A DNA stretch of 64,000 nt from Bradyrhizobium sp. LMTR 3 (GCF_001693485.1 NZ_MAXC01000018.1:1-64000), one strand, 5' to 3'; shown: positions 17,834 to 27,618, counted from the first letter of the stretch. Translations and numbers: made by a program. Notes: generated from the sequence alone by a model not told the origin.

Positions 17834-18796
17834 TCAATAGCCCCGTCGCAGATCTACTACGTTCTTCAGCTCCTGCCCTTCCAGGAAGCGCTCGATGTTT
17901 TCTGCGAAAATCGAGAATACCCGCTCCGTATAGTTTGAGGGACTTCCCGCCACATGCGGCGTGGCAATCACGTTTGGCATGTCCCAGAGAGGACTGTCCT
18001 GAGGCAGCGGTTCTCGCTCAAACACGTCCAGCATCGCACCGGCGATGGCGCCAGTTTGAAGGGCTTTAATCAGTTCGGCCTCGACAAGGACGTTACCCCG
18101 CGCGATATTGACAAGAAACGCGTGCGGTCGTATGCACGCGATCTCAACTGAGCCGATGAGGCCCATCGTGTCCGGCGTCGCGGGCACGGCCAGCACTACA
18201 AAATCGCACAGCGGTAGCAGATCGTGTAGTGCATCGGAGGCGAACAGCCGGTCGACACCTTCGACCGGGACGGAAACGTCCCGTTTCGAACCGACAACAG
18301 TCATCCCGGCACTCTTTGCGCGCAAGGCGATGGTCGCACCAATGGAGCCCAGCCCGACGACGCCGAGCGTCTTGTCGCCCAGCGGAGCGACATAGCGTGG
18401 ATTCCATTTCCGCTCCGTCTGCTCGCGCAGAAATCTGCGGAAATCCCAATGCAGCATCGTCACGCCGGCCATCACAAAATCCGCGATGACATCGCCATGA
18501 ATGCCACGCGCATTCGTTACCGTGACATGCGCCACCCTGTCACGGATCGGAAACAGGGAATCGACACCGGCACCAGTGCACTGGAACCAACGCAGTTTCT
18601 TCGCCCGATCGAGTACTTCAACCGGGAAGCGAAACGCGAGTAGCGCGTCCGCTTCCTCTATGTACCGCTCGAGGCGGTCGGGATCCGGCGCCACGATCGC
18701 TCGAACTTGCGGGAAACGCTCCCCAATAAGTTGTGCAAAGCTTTCGGCCGCTGGATGGTTGAGGACAATTTTAAACGCTGGTTCTTCACCGGCCAT
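17834..18796 (-). CDS. D-2-hydroxyacid dehydrogenase (NAD-binding)
   Basis: A 320-residue enzyme of the D-isomer-specific 2-hydroxyacid dehydrogenase family, interconverting a 2-keto acid and a D-2-hydroxy acid with NAD(P)H. Rossmann motif GVVGLGSIGATIAL at about 143-156. The catalytic triad is Arg in NIARGNVLV, Glu in DVFEREPLP and His in TPHVAGSP. The substrate segment GAGVDSLFP is seen in glyoxylate/hydroxypyruvate reductase-like members. Neighbours are ahpC and a CurA-like reductase on the same strand, but gaps of 155-170 bases argue for separate transcripts. Substrate unknown. Confidence 0.9.
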   Translation of the reverse strand: MAGEEPAFKIVLNHPAAESFAQLIGERFPQVRAIVAPDPDRLERYIEEADALLAFRFPVEVLDRAKKLRWFQCTGAGVDSLFPIRDRVAHVTVTNARGIHGDVIADFVMAGVTMLHWDFRRFLREQTERKWNPRYVAPLGDKTLGVVGLGSIGATIALRAKSAGMTVVGSKRDVSVPVEGVDRLFASDALHDLLPLCDFVVLAVPATPDTMGLIGSVEIACIRPHAFLVNIARGNVLVEAELIKALQTGAIAGAMLDVFEREPLPQDSPLWDMPNVIATPHVAGSPSNYTERVFSIFAENIERFLEGQELKNVVDLRRGY

Positions 18797-18968
18797 TGCT
18801 TATTCCCCGTAATACGACTGTTTTGCCTGAACCGGACGTTTTCGCAGTCCGCTACTTGCTGATTGCGCTCATGGGCATTCTGGTCAGCGAAGGGCAATAT
18901 CTGGGCCCTGCGTCTTCCGTGGTTTAGAGCAATGCCCACAGCCTGCGCCGTTCTTGCAAAGTCTCTTC

Positions 18969-20021
18969 TCATCCTTGTCCCAGAGTCGGATCTGGGCTTA
19001 CCTGTACCAGCAACTTGCCGAAATTGTCGCCGCGCATCATCTCCGCGAAAGCGGCCGGGATGGTCTCCAGGCCCTGACGGATGTCCTCGCGGTATTTGAT
19101 CTTCCCCGTGGCAACCAGGGGGGCGACATAGGCCAGCATCTCCTCGTGGAAATCTGCGAAGTCGCTCACCCAAAGGTTCTTCACCGTTATGTTCCGAGCC
19201 TTGAAGATCGGCTTCCCCAGCTTCATCAGCGCCGCGCGGCGGTCGACGCCGCCGTCCTCATCGCCATAATGGGCGATGAGTCCGCAGATGATCATCCGCG
19301 CGCCCTGGTTGACCAGCGGCAGCACGGCCTCGAACACCTTGCCGCCCACGTTCTCGAAATAGACGTCGACGCCGGCCGGGCAGGCGCCGGCGAGATCGGC
19401 TGGCAGGGTGGGCGAAAGGTGCGAGACGCAGGCGTCGAAACCAAGCTCCTCGGTCACGAACTGACATTTGGCGTCACGTCCGGCGATCCCAACCACTCGC
19501 AAATTGCGCTGCTTGGCGAGTTGCCCGGCAATCTGGCCGACCCCGCCGGAAGCCGCCGAGACCACCACCGTCTCGCCCGCCTTGGGCGTGGCCATCAGGT
19601 CCATGCCGGCATAGGCGGTTAGTCCTAACATGCCCAGCACGCCTACGGCCTGCGAGATGCGCCCTAGCGACGGATCGAGCTTGCGCGGGACCATGTAGGA
19701 CGGCCGCCAGGCGCCCTCGCCCATCAGCGCGTACTCGGTCCAGCCGTTGGTGTTGAACACGAAGTCGCCGGCCGCGATGCCGTCCATCCGGCTCTCGATC
19801 ACTTGAGAGACGGTACGTGCATGGCAAGGCGCCCCGGCCGGCTCGGTGCGCTCGCGCTTGTAGTACCACTGGTAAGGGTCAAGAGACACGTAGATGGTCC
19901 GCGTCAGAGCCTGCCCCGCACCCGGCGTTGGGACCTCGTCCTCCTTCAGCACGAACGTGTCCTTCTGCGGCCAACTCGGCACGTGTCCGTCTGCCAATGT
20001 CCAGTACCGGTTTCTCGTCAC
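18969..20021 (-). CDS. NADP-dependent oxidoreductase, CurA/leukotriene B4 dehydrogenase-like (MDR)
   Basis: A 350-residue medium-chain reductase without zinc ligands. It begins at GTG 20021, with GGGGAG just upstream. Family features: YVSLDPYQ, GDFVFNTNGWTEYA, and LGMLGLTAYAGM, then the cofactor motif SAASGGVGQIAGQLAK, VVGIAG near the NADP phosphate site, VDVYFENVGG, and GLIAHY. Such proteins reduce the double bond of enones. The usual ending KAPxGLExxP/NxGKLLV is seen as IRQGLETIPAAF and FGKLLVQV. Intact; no partner gene indicates the substrate. Confidence 0.9.
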   Translation of the reverse strand: MTRNRYWTLADGHVPSWPQKDTFVLKEDEVPTPGAGQALTRTIYVSLDPYQWYYKRERTEPAGAPCHARTVSQVIESRMDGIAAGDFVFNTNGWTEYALMGEGAWRPSYMVPRKLDPSLGRISQAVGVLGMLGLTAYAGMDLMATPKAGETVVVSAASGGVGQIAGQLAKQRNLRVVGIAGRDAKCQFVTEELGFDACVSHLSPTLPADLAGACPAGVDVYFENVGGKVFEAVLPLVNQGARMIICGLIAHYGDEDGGVDRRAALMKLGKPIFKARNITVKNLWVSDFADFHEEMLAYVAPLVATGKIKYREDIRQGLETIPAAFAEMMRGDNFGKLLVQVSPDPTLGQG

Positions 20022-20298
20022 CGCTAACTCCCCTTCTGGAGCACGCCCTTGGTGCGGAATTCGCCCTCATGTCCATATTCACCCGCCTCGACGCGGTACT
20101 TATCGTGTTGCATTCGATTTGGACGGTTTTCGCTTTGCGCCGAATAGTCCAGATACTTTGGAATGGCTATCCAGTGGGTCGAAGATGTATCACTACCACG
20201 GACCAGGTCGCCGTAGTCTTTTTCTCTTCCCGGACCAACTTGCCATGGCCAAAGACTTGCCTATCGGCAGCAAACCAGCCGCGCAGGCGCATCAACCT

Positions 20299-21699
20299 TC
20301 AGGAAGATGCTGGTTCTTTCGTCAGCTCGTCCATTACTTGCTTCGTCGCTCGATACGCCAGGTCCACGATCTCATCAATTTCAGCTTCCGATGCAACGAG
20401 AGGCGGAGCAAAACCGAGAATGTCTCCGTGCGGCATTGCTCGTGCAATAAGACCCCGATCACGAGCAGCCTTCGAGATGCGGGCGCCAACCTTGAGCTGC
20501 GGATCAAATCGTCTTTTCGCTTGGCGATCCGCAACGAATTCGATGGCACCGAGCAAGCCCACACCTCGCACTTCTCCGACGATTTCCAGCTGGGCAAATC
20601 GCTCGTTCAGTCGCTTGAGAAAATGGGCGCCAACGATCCTCGTGCGATCGGCTAGTTGTTCCTTCTCAACAATATCAAGCACTGCGTTGGCAGCAGCCGC
20701 CGCGATTGGATGGCCGGAATAGGTATATCCATGCGAAAACGCACCGACGCGATCCGCCGCTTCCTCCATAACTTCGTAAACTCTCTCACCAACGATTGCT
20801 GCCGAGAGCGGCACGTATCCGGAAGTCAGGCCTTTCGCGACTGTCACCAAGTCGGGCTCGATCCCGTATAGCGTGCTGCCGAAGTCGGCGCCGGTTCGAC
20901 CGAACCCACAAATCACCTCGTCCGCGATCAGAAGAACATCATAGCGCCTGAGCACGGCCTGAATTTCACGCCAGTAGCCGGCAGGAGGCGGAGTAATCCC
21001 CCCTGTACCCAGCACCGGCTCAGCAATGAAGGCACCGATCGTTTCCGGCCCTTCCCGCACGATCAGCTCTTCAAGCTCCGCTGCACGCCGGCGAGAAAAA
21101 GACTCTTCCGTCTCGCCAGTCTCAGCGCCCCAGTAGTGGTGCGGTACGCCTGTGTGCAAAATACCCGTGAAGGGAAGGTCCATGTGATCATGGTAGAAAG
21201 ACATACCGGTCATCGAACCGGAAATTACCGAGCAGCCGTGGTAACCGCGCTCGCGTGAAATGATCTTCTTCTTCTTCGGCTGACCGCGCAGATTGTTATA
21301 ATACCAAACGAGCTTAGCCTGGGTTTCGTTGGCATCTGATCCGGACAATCCAAAGAATACCTTACTTGGCTTGCCCGGAGCCATGCGTACCAGGCGATCG
21401 GACAGGGTCGCCAGCTCTTCCGTCGTATGGGCCGCATATGTGTGGTAGTATGCGAGCTGGTAAGCCTGCCGCGCGATGGCCTCAGCCACTTCAGTCCGGC
21501 CGTATCCAATGTTTACGCAGTACAGGCCAGCAAAACCGTCGATGTAACTACGACCCTGCGCGTCTTCGATTCGGACGCCCTTCCCTCCAGTCACGATTGT
21601 AGGGTCACCAATCTTTCCGCTCGCGAACTCCTTGAGCTGGGTGAAAGGGTGCAGAACACTTGAGCGATCTCGTTCAGCGATGGTCTTGATATCAGTCAT
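20299..21699 (-). CDS. Class III aminotransferase (omega-amino acid/polyamine type)
   Basis: A 466-residue PLP enzyme transferring an amino group from an omega-amino compound to a keto acid. PLP Lys289 is in TVAKGLTSGYVPL and Asp260 in LIADEVICGFGRTG. The phosphate loop is LSGSDANETQAK, and the pre-barrel motif is RGYHGCSVISGSMTG. The subgroup resembles SpuC/pyruvate-type omega-transaminases, which start with DRSSVLHPFTQL-like sequence. AGGAG precedes ATG 21699 inside the 3' end of the upstream dehydrogenase, and the two frames overlap by 8 bases, so translation is coupled. It probably makes a semialdehyde that the dehydrogenase oxidises. Confidence 0.92.
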   Translation of the reverse strand: MTDIKTIAERDRSSVLHPFTQLKEFASGKIGDPTIVTGGKGVRIEDAQGRSYIDGFAGLYCVNIGYGRTEVAEAIARQAYQLAYYHTYAAHTTEELATLSDRLVRMAPGKPSKVFFGLSGSDANETQAKLVWYYNNLRGQPKKKKIISRERGYHGCSVISGSMTGMSFYHDHMDLPFTGILHTGVPHHYWGAETGETEESFSRRRAAELEELIVREGPETIGAFIAEPVLGTGGITPPPAGYWREIQAVLRRYDVLLIADEVICGFGRTGADFGSTLYGIEPDLVTVAKGLTSGYVPLSAAIVGERVYEVMEEAADRVGAFSHGYTYSGHPIAAAAANAVLDIVEKEQLADRTRIVGAHFLKRLNERFAQLEIVGEVRGVGLLGAIEFVADRQAKRRFDPQLKVGARISKAARDRGLIARAMPHGDILGFAPPLVASEAEIDEIVDLAYRATKQVMDELTKEPASS

Positions 21700-23224
21700 A
21701 CCGGTTCTCCTGAGCCGCCAAATCGCCGAAGCAGACGCATTTCAGCTCCATGTATTCCGCTAAGCCGTGTCGTGACCCCTCGCGACCCAGCCCGGATTGC
21801 TTCCATCCGCCGAACGGAATTGGAGGACCCGTGAATGAAGGCGTATTGATGCCAAGCATTCCGCACTCGATCTGCTCGGAAAGCCGGAGCGCTCGACGCA
21901 GGCTGTCCGTGTAGACGTACCCTGCGAGCCCCATTTCATTCGCATTGGCTCGGGCGACAACCTCTTCTTCAGAGTCGAATGGCAGCACAGCAGCCACCGG
22001 CCCAAATGTTTCCTCACGTGCAATCATCATCTCTTCGGTGACATCACTTAGCAGCGTTGGAACGACGAAATTCGGACCAAGATTCGGATCTTGTTTCACG
22101 GAAATACTTCGCGCTCCCTTGCTCAGCGCATCGTCGATCTGCATCCTGCACTTGTCAGCCACCGAGGACTTCGTCATTGGACCTATAGTTGTTTCAGGAT
22201 CCAGGCCGTGACCGACTTTGAGCTGTGCGATTGCCGTAGCAAACGCCTCCACGAAGGCGCCATAGATGCTCCTTTGCACGTAGATGCGGTTAGCGGCCAG
22301 GCAATCCTGGCCCGACGTTGCAAACTTTGCGGCCATCGCTCCATTGACCGCCTTACCCAGATCGACGTCGTCAAAGATAAGGAAGGGGGCATGCCCACCT
22401 AGTTCGAGCGACACCTTCTTGACCGTTTCGGCGGCCCCCTCCAGAAGCAGGCGACCGACATGGGTCGAACCCGTGAACGATAGAGCCCGTATTCTGGTAT
22501 CGCGCAGCAGCGGCGTAGAAATCTCAATGGGATTGCCGATGAGCACCTGAAGCACGCCAGGAGGCACGCCCGCTTCTACCGCCAACCTAGCCACAGCAAG
22601 AGCAGACAGCGGGGTCTCGGGAGCAGGCTTCACAATGATTGGACAACCAGCCGCAAGAGCCGCCCCGGCTTTCCGCGTGACCATGGCGACAGGGAAATTC
22701 CATGGAGTAATCGCCGCCGCGACGCCAATCGGCTGCATTCGCACCTGAAGCAGGCTTCCAGGCTTGTGGCTTGGGATCGTTTCTCCGTATGCGCGCTCCC
22801 CCTCCGCAGCGAACCACTCGAGAAATCCGGCCCCGTACGCAATTTCGTGGCGAGCCTCGGCGAGCGGCTTGCCTTGCTCGCTCGTCATTAGGACGGCAAG
22901 TTCTTCCGAATGGCGGAGCATCAACGACGCCCAGGATCTAAGGATCGTACCGCGTCTTTCCGGCAACAATTCTCGCCAACGAGCGAAGGAGCGCTCAGCT
23001 GCTGCGATCGCCAGATTCATTTCCGTGACACCGCAGCGAGCAACGTTCGCGATCTCTTCCCCGGTGGCCGGATCGACCACAACGTCGGCCTGATCGGTTT
23101 CAATCCAGCGGCCGTCGACCAATGCAGCTCCCGCAACGAAATCGCGGCGGGTTAGATTTTGCAGGTGCCTTATGGCGAGACCGACCAAACGAGGACTTTT
23201 GTGTCGAATATGTTGAAACGCCAT
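21692..23224 (-). CDS. Succinate-semialdehyde dehydrogenase-type aldehyde dehydrogenase (GabD-like)
   Basis: A 510-residue aldehyde dehydrogenase. Catalytic Cys308 is in GQDCLAANR and Glu274 in SLELGGHAP. Also ITPWNFPVAMVTRK, SFTGSTHVGRLL and EETFGPVAAVLPF, with the GabD-like end PFGGWKQSGLGREGSRHGL. About 20 residues precede the usual N-terminus, so the true start may be internal, but no better ribosome site was seen. First gene of a two-gene operon with the aminotransferase. A divergent Lrp/AsnC gene lies 149 bases away. The pathway is probably GABA- or polyamine-like; the aldehyde is inferred. Confidence 0.9.
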   Translation of the reverse strand: MAFQHIRHKSPRLVGLAIRHLQNLTRRDFVAGAALVDGRWIETDQADVVVDPATGEEIANVARCGVTEMNLAIAAAERSFARWRELLPERRGTILRSWASLMLRHSEELAVLMTSEQGKPLAEARHEIAYGAGFLEWFAAEGERAYGETIPSHKPGSLLQVRMQPIGVAAAITPWNFPVAMVTRKAGAALAAGCPIIVKPAPETPLSALAVARLAVEAGVPPGVLQVLIGNPIEISTPLLRDTRIRALSFTGSTHVGRLLLEGAAETVKKVSLELGGHAPFLIFDDVDLGKAVNGAMAAKFATSGQDCLAANRIYVQRSIYGAFVEAFATAIAQLKVGHGLDPETTIGPMTKSSVADKCRMQIDDALSKGARSISVKQDPNLGPNFVVPTLLSDVTEEMMIAREETFGPVAAVLPFDSEEEVVARANANEMGLAGYVYTDSLRRALRLSEQIECGMLGINTPSFTGPPIPFGGWKQSGLGREGSRHGLAEYMELKCVCFGDLAAQENRYD

Positions 23225-23322
23225 TTGAGATCCGGCACGGACATTGTTGAAATCGCCTTTGCATTCAGGATACTGATATTGCTAAGCTATTTTCGTCGCA
23301 TTTTTCCACGCACGGATGATTT

Positions 23323-23353
23323 CCTGCATCGTGCAGGTATTTCACGGCGAAAT
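23323..23353. promoter_or_regulatory. Two palindromes between the dehydrogenase operon and the Lrp gene
   Basis: CCTGCATCGTGCAGG (23323-23337) has perfect 6-base arms. Right next to it, ATTTC-N5-GAAAT (23339-23353) has perfect 5-base arms. They lie 20-50 bases upstream of the Lrp/AsnC start, in the shared promoter region. Paired half-sites of this size suit a dimeric or octameric Lrp-type regulator controlling its own gene and the divergent operon. Binding is inferred, not shown. Confidence 0.5.
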
Positions 23354-23373
23354 TCACCCCAGCTGGAGCTAGC

Positions 23374-23847
23374 ATGCAATACGACCGAATAGACGCCCGC
23401 ATACTCGAGCTTGTGCAGAAGAACAACCGTTTAACGTCCGAGGTCGTCGGCGAACTGACGGGGCTATCTGCCACGGCATGTCAACGACGACTGAAGAGGC
23501 TCCGTTCAGAACGCATCATCGAGGCTGATGTTTCGATCGTATCGGCGAAAGCGGTGGGAAGACCGATTCAAATGCTTGTGCTAGTGAGCCTGGAGCGGGA
23601 GCGTGCTGACATCATCGATAGGTTCAAGAAGGCCATCAAATCGTCAGCTGAAGTCGTCAACGGATTCTACGTCACAGGCGACGCTGACTTTGTCCTCTAC
23701 ATTACCGCGCGCACCATGGAAGATTATGAGCAGTTCACACGGCGATTCTTCTATGAGAACTCGGACATCAAGGGGTTCAAGACAATGGTCGTCATGGACC
23801 GCGTGAAGGCGGGTTTTGCAATTCCCGTAGAGCTTCCGGATGATTGA
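23374..23847 (+). CDS. Lrp/AsnC-family transcriptional regulator
   Basis: A 157-residue regulator. The N-terminal winged HTH (residues about 3-60) reads DRIDARILELVQKNNRLTSE, with recognition-helix sequence LSATACQRRLKRLR. The C-terminal RAM ligand-binding domain has VNGFYVTGDADFVLYI, including the G(x)DD-like ligand loop. GGAG lies 7 bases before ATG 23374. It is transcribed divergently from the aminotransferase/dehydrogenase operon, the classical layout for a local Lrp-type regulator that senses an amino acid or amine substrate. Confidence 0.92.
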   Translation: MQYDRIDARILELVQKNNRLTSEVVGELTGLSATACQRRLKRLRSERIIEADVSIVSAKAVGRPIQMLVLVSLERERADIIDRFKKAIKSSAEVVNGFYVTGDADFVLYITARTMEDYEQFTRRFFYENSDIKGFKTMVVMDRVKAGFAIPVELPDD

Positions 23848-24136
23848 GGCTTAGTGATGCCTCGCGACGCCTAGGCCCGCTTTCGCGCTCTTTTTCATCG
23901 CCGACTCGGTTAGAACGCGAGAAACCCGCATCACCGCTCCCCTACTCTCCACGAAGCGTGCAATGGAAGAGGACTCTGCGCAATTTCTCGACGCAAGGAT
24001 GCTTGTGCGTGCTTCTGGTGCGGTTGCGCAAGCGTAACCGCTATGAGGTTCCATGCCGCTTTTACAGGGCAATGTCAGAACGCTTTCGATTCCGGGCCTA
24101 CCACGTCCCAATCCACCGCGCCGACAGAGGGCAAGA

Positions 24137-25057
24137 ATGGGCAAAACACGCCGCGAGGTTGATAGCTTAGGAGAAGTGGACGTCCCAAGTGAGGCTTACT
24201 ATGGCTCCCAGACTGTGCGGGCGATCAGAAATTTTTCGATCTCAGGGATTCCAATCAGACATCTTCCGCAATTTATCCACGCATTGGCTATAGTTAAAAA
24301 GGCGTCCCTTCAGGCAAATGCCCGACTTGGCGACATTCCGCCCAGCAAAGCTACCGCAATTGCTGCCGCGTGCGACGATATCATCGCCGGCGATTTAGAC
24401 GCCGAGTTTCCCATCGATGTTTTTCAAGGTGGTGACTCAACTTCCATTCGTTGCCGCGGGCAACCTGATCGAGGCGCGCTGGGACACGGGAGCCTTTGTC
24501 TTGTTCTCCGGGATGTTGAAGCGCACGGCGACGAAGCTCTCCAAGATCTCGAGCGATCTGAGACTGCTCTCAAGCGGACCTCGGGGCGGTCTTGCCGAAA
24601 TCAATCTACCGGCTCTCCAGCCAGGCTCCTCTATAATTCCGGGCAAGGTGAACCCTGTTATTCCCGAAGTCGTGAATCAAGTCGCGTTTCAAATCATCGG
24701 CACGGATCTCACCGTAACCCTGGCCGAGGCAGGGCAGCTCCAGCTTAATGTCATGGAGCCGGTTATCGCTTACAGCATGCTGCAGTCGATTTATTTGCTG
24801 ACAAATGCCGCCCGAACGTTACGAGAAAAGTGCATTGGCGGGATAACAGCCAATGTGGAGTGGTATCGCAAACATTTGGAAGCAAGCACGGCTGTTGTAA
24901 CGGCTCTGACCCCGCTGATAGGATACGAGCGTCCGATGTTGCCAAGACAGCACTGAAGAGTGGGCAAGAGATCTGGGCGGTTCTCCAATCTGAGCCTCAC
25001 CTGACACCCGAGTTGCTGAATCAATTGCGTGAACGATCCACCCTGACGAGACCGTAG
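24137..25057 (+). pseudogene. Aspartate ammonia-lyase (aspartase), internal deletion and frameshifts
   Basis: The N-terminus (from ATG 24137) is normal: REVDSLGEVDVPSEAYYGSQ, then AIVKKASLQANARLG. After AEFPIDVFQ (about 24425) the central part is gone. The next recognisable stretch, in another frame, is AAGNLIEARWDTGAFV, then PGSSIIPGKVNPVIPEVVNQ, the fumarase/aspartase signature. A further frame change near 24930 leads to ASDVAKTALKSGQEI and the stop at 25057. About 150-170 residues, including the substrate SST loop and TGxGTS motif, are missing. Family length is about 470; this cannot be active. Confidence 0.88.
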
Positions 25058-25422
25058 AAGGCACAAGAGCTCGGAGTTGCGGGAGGATCATCTGAGGTTC
25101 CGCTGCCGAAATAGCCACATTGCCTCGGGGGTGCCGCAACCTCAACCCATGTTTTTCGGTATGCGAGCGACAGCAGATTCGGCGAATATCGCCGAGCAGT
25201 ATACGCCAAACCCACCCGTGACGGCTCTGCCCAGATACAGGACGTCGCCCCGCCTCCGCCTCAATCAACGGGACGGACCAGGCATGCACGGGGGCACGCA
25301 GGCCTCGCCGGGTAATGTGCTCATTCCAGACAGGTTCTTGCCGAGTCCTAGGCGCCACACTTTTCGGCACCATCATCTATGTGGCCGACGATCCACTCAT
25401 TGCCAGCGCGGTAGAAACCAGT
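25058..25422. other. Gap between aspartase remnant and MFS gene
   Basis: About 365 bases. The upstream extension of the MFS frame (25315-25422) and a parallel frame (25077-25430) show no family features. It probably contains the MFS promoter; no operator recognised. Confidence 0.35.
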
Positions 25423-27108
25423 ATGACTGATCCGGCTAAATCCCAGCTCCTCAGCGTCAACCGTATCGCCGCGCCCCTGCGCTATGCTACTTTCCGGCGC
25501 ATTTGGCTAGCGAGCCTGTTATCCAATCTCGGTATCTTGATCCAGTTTGTCGGCGCCGCCTGGGCGATGACTGAGATGACGTCATCGGCTGACAAGGTCG
25601 CCCTGGTGCTAACCGCCTTGATGCTCCCGGTAATGCTGATCGCGATCCCGGCCGGCGCGATTGCCGATATGTATGACCGCCGCATCGTGACGCTGATTGC
25701 ACTTTCAATCGCGTTTTGCGGCGCGATCGCGCTGACCGTGCTTGATTGGCTGGGTCTCACCACGCCAAACCTCTTGCTGCTACTTTGCTTCACGGTCGGC
25801 AGCGGCATGGCGCTGATGGGCCCGGCTTGGCAATCCACGGTCAGCGAACAGGTGCCGGCCGAGGCGCTGCCTGCGGCAGTGGCGCTAAACGGCATTAGTT
25901 ATAATATCGCGCGCAGCTTCGGGCCTGCCATTGGCGGTATTGTGGTTGCGACAGCGGGCGCAGTAGCAGCATTTGCGCTTAACGCCTTGCTGTATCTGCC
26001 GCTGATGGTGTCCCTGTTCCTCTGGAGACGCGTGGCGGACCCGTCTCGGCTGCCGCGCGAACAGCTGAGCCGTGCCATAATCTCGGGCGTGCGGTACATA
26101 ACGAATTCGCCACCAATCAAGATCGTGATGACCCGCGCCATGGTAACCGGCGTGATCGGCGGATCTATCTCGGCGCTCATGCCGCTGGTCGCGCGCGATC
26201 TCTTGCATGGTAATGCGCGGACCTACGGAATCTTGCTTGGCGCTTTTGGCCTCGGTGCCGTCGTCGGGGCGCTCTATGTCGGAGAGGTGCGCCAGCGCAT
26301 GAGCGGCGAAGCCGCTGTGCGTGCCTGCACGCTCTCTTTGGGCAGCGCAACCGTGGCCGTGGCCTTGAGCCGCGAGCCGGTTCTGACGGCGGCCGCATTA
26401 GTCCTTGCCGGCGCGGTTTGGACGATGACGATGACGTTGTTCAATATCGGCGTGCAACTCTCCGCGCCGCGCTGGGTAGCAGGCCGATCACTTGCGGCCT
26501 ATCAGGCCGCATTCTCCGGCGGCATCGCCATAGGCGGATGGGGTTGGGGCCGCCTTACGGATGCCGCCGGCGTCGAGCTCGCCCTGCTCGTCTCCGGGGC
26601 AATGATGCTGCTTGCGCCGCTGCTCGGGCTTTGGCTGCGCATGCCGCGGATCAACGCGCTCGGAGAGGACGTCGAGTTGCTCGCCGATCCCGAGGTGCGG
26701 CTCCCGCTCACTTATCGCAGCGGGCCACTGGTGGTGGAGATCGAATACTGCGTCGCGCTTGAGAATGCGCGTGCCTTCCACAACCTGATGCAGGAAGTAC
26801 AATTGTCCCGCCAGCGCAATGGAGCCTATGGATGGTCGATTGCGCGCGACATCGCCAATCCCGAGCTTTGGACTGAGCGCTATCACTGCCCCACGTGGCT
26901 CGACTACCTGCGCCAGCGTAACCGGTGGACAAAGGCGGAGCGCGCGCTGGATCGTGAAGCGCTGGCGTTCCATGTCGGCCCTGAACCGGTGCGCATCCGC
27001 CGTATGCTGGAGCGGCCGTTCGGATCGGTGCGCTGGAAGGAAGAGGTGCCTGACCACGCTGCCGACGAGTTGGTGGCTGTTGATTGCAAGCGCGGTGGAA
27101 GGCACTAG
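25423..27108 (+). CDS. MFS transporter of the MFS_3 (enterobactin exporter-like) family with C-terminal soluble domain
   Basis: A 561-residue protein starting MTDPAKSQLLSVNRIAAPLR. Residues about 20-410 hold some 12 hydrophobic segments in two halves. The MFS motif after helix 2 appears as GAIADMYDRR, and GPAWQSTVSEQVP is typical of the MFS_3 group. Residues about 420-561 are soluble and read like a ferredoxin-like monooxygenase (ABM-like) domain: VVEIEYCVALENARAFHNLM, then RNGAYGW, CPTWLDYLRQRNR. That arrangement is known in this family. It is likely a proton-driven exporter; substrate unknown. The frame extends upstream to 25315, but the residues before 25423 do not fit. Confidence 0.88.
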   Translation: MTDPAKSQLLSVNRIAAPLRYATFRRIWLASLLSNLGILIQFVGAAWAMTEMTSSADKVALVLTALMLPVMLIAIPAGAIADMYDRRIVTLIALSIAFCGAIALTVLDWLGLTTPNLLLLLCFTVGSGMALMGPAWQSTVSEQVPAEALPAAVALNGISYNIARSFGPAIGGIVVATAGAVAAFALNALLYLPLMVSLFLWRRVADPSRLPREQLSRAIISGVRYITNSPPIKIVMTRAMVTGVIGGSISALMPLVARDLLHGNARTYGILLGAFGLGAVVGALYVGEVRQRMSGEAAVRACTLSLGSATVAVALSREPVLTAAALVLAGAVWTMTMTLFNIGVQLSAPRWVAGRSLAAYQAAFSGGIAIGGWGWGRLTDAAGVELALLVSGAMMLLAPLLGLWLRMPRINALGEDVELLADPEVRLPLTYRSGPLVVEIEYCVALENARAFHNLMQEVQLSRQRNGAYGWSIARDIANPELWTERYHCPTWLDYLRQRNRWTKAERALDREALAFHVGPEPVRIRRMLERPFGSVRWKEEVPDHAADELVAVDCKRGGRH

Positions 27109-27618
27109 CAAAGCTCTTCGCATCAGACTGTCTTCTAGAGCCTGATTCAGGCCGGTCCTCCATGGCGAGGAGCGCAGCTTAATCCGGTGACGATCCAGAT
27201 CCGGTGCAGTGCAGATCGATGGGAGCGCGCACGCCGCTGCCCGCACTCGAATTGAAGGCGCGCGATTTCGAACACAGCTTCCGCGAGGTCGTGGCTTAGG
27301 TTCGGCCCGACGAGAGCTTGGAGGACCGCATTGGAGAGCTAGTGGCGGTCACCAGAACCTCGGAAACGATTGCAGAGGCGTGTTGGCCTTTCCGTGTTGC
27401 TGCTAGGCGGGCTCAAGGCCCTGAGAAGCAGCTCACCAGGTTGCGTGTCCCGACACTCTACGCTCTCGCTGGGACAATCGCGCGAGGATTTGCAATTTGA
27501 GACATTTTTTCATGAGTTGTTCAGGTGCCGTGCCTCGCAGGAGTGTCCAAGGCTCACATGCGAATCGCAAAGCGCACGTTAGCGGCCGCCAGCTGATTCC
27601 GCTCGATATCGCCCATTA
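27109..27618. other. Gap upstream of IS21, possible transposase debris
   Basis: About 510 bases. Plus-strand frames read ALELKARDFEHSFREVVA, then PDESLEDRIGELVAVTRTSE, with helical character and one stop between them. These could be an old IS110-like transposase fragment, but similarity is too weak to assign. Nothing else seen. Confidence 0.25.

Noticed and set aside
26488..27246. 252-residue minus-strand open frame
   Set aside because: Antisense to the C-terminal domain of the MFS gene, which has good family features.
27180..27500. IS110-like transposase remnant
   Set aside because: Helical, charged frames suggest it, but no conserved motif (for example IPGVGP) is present; left unassigned.
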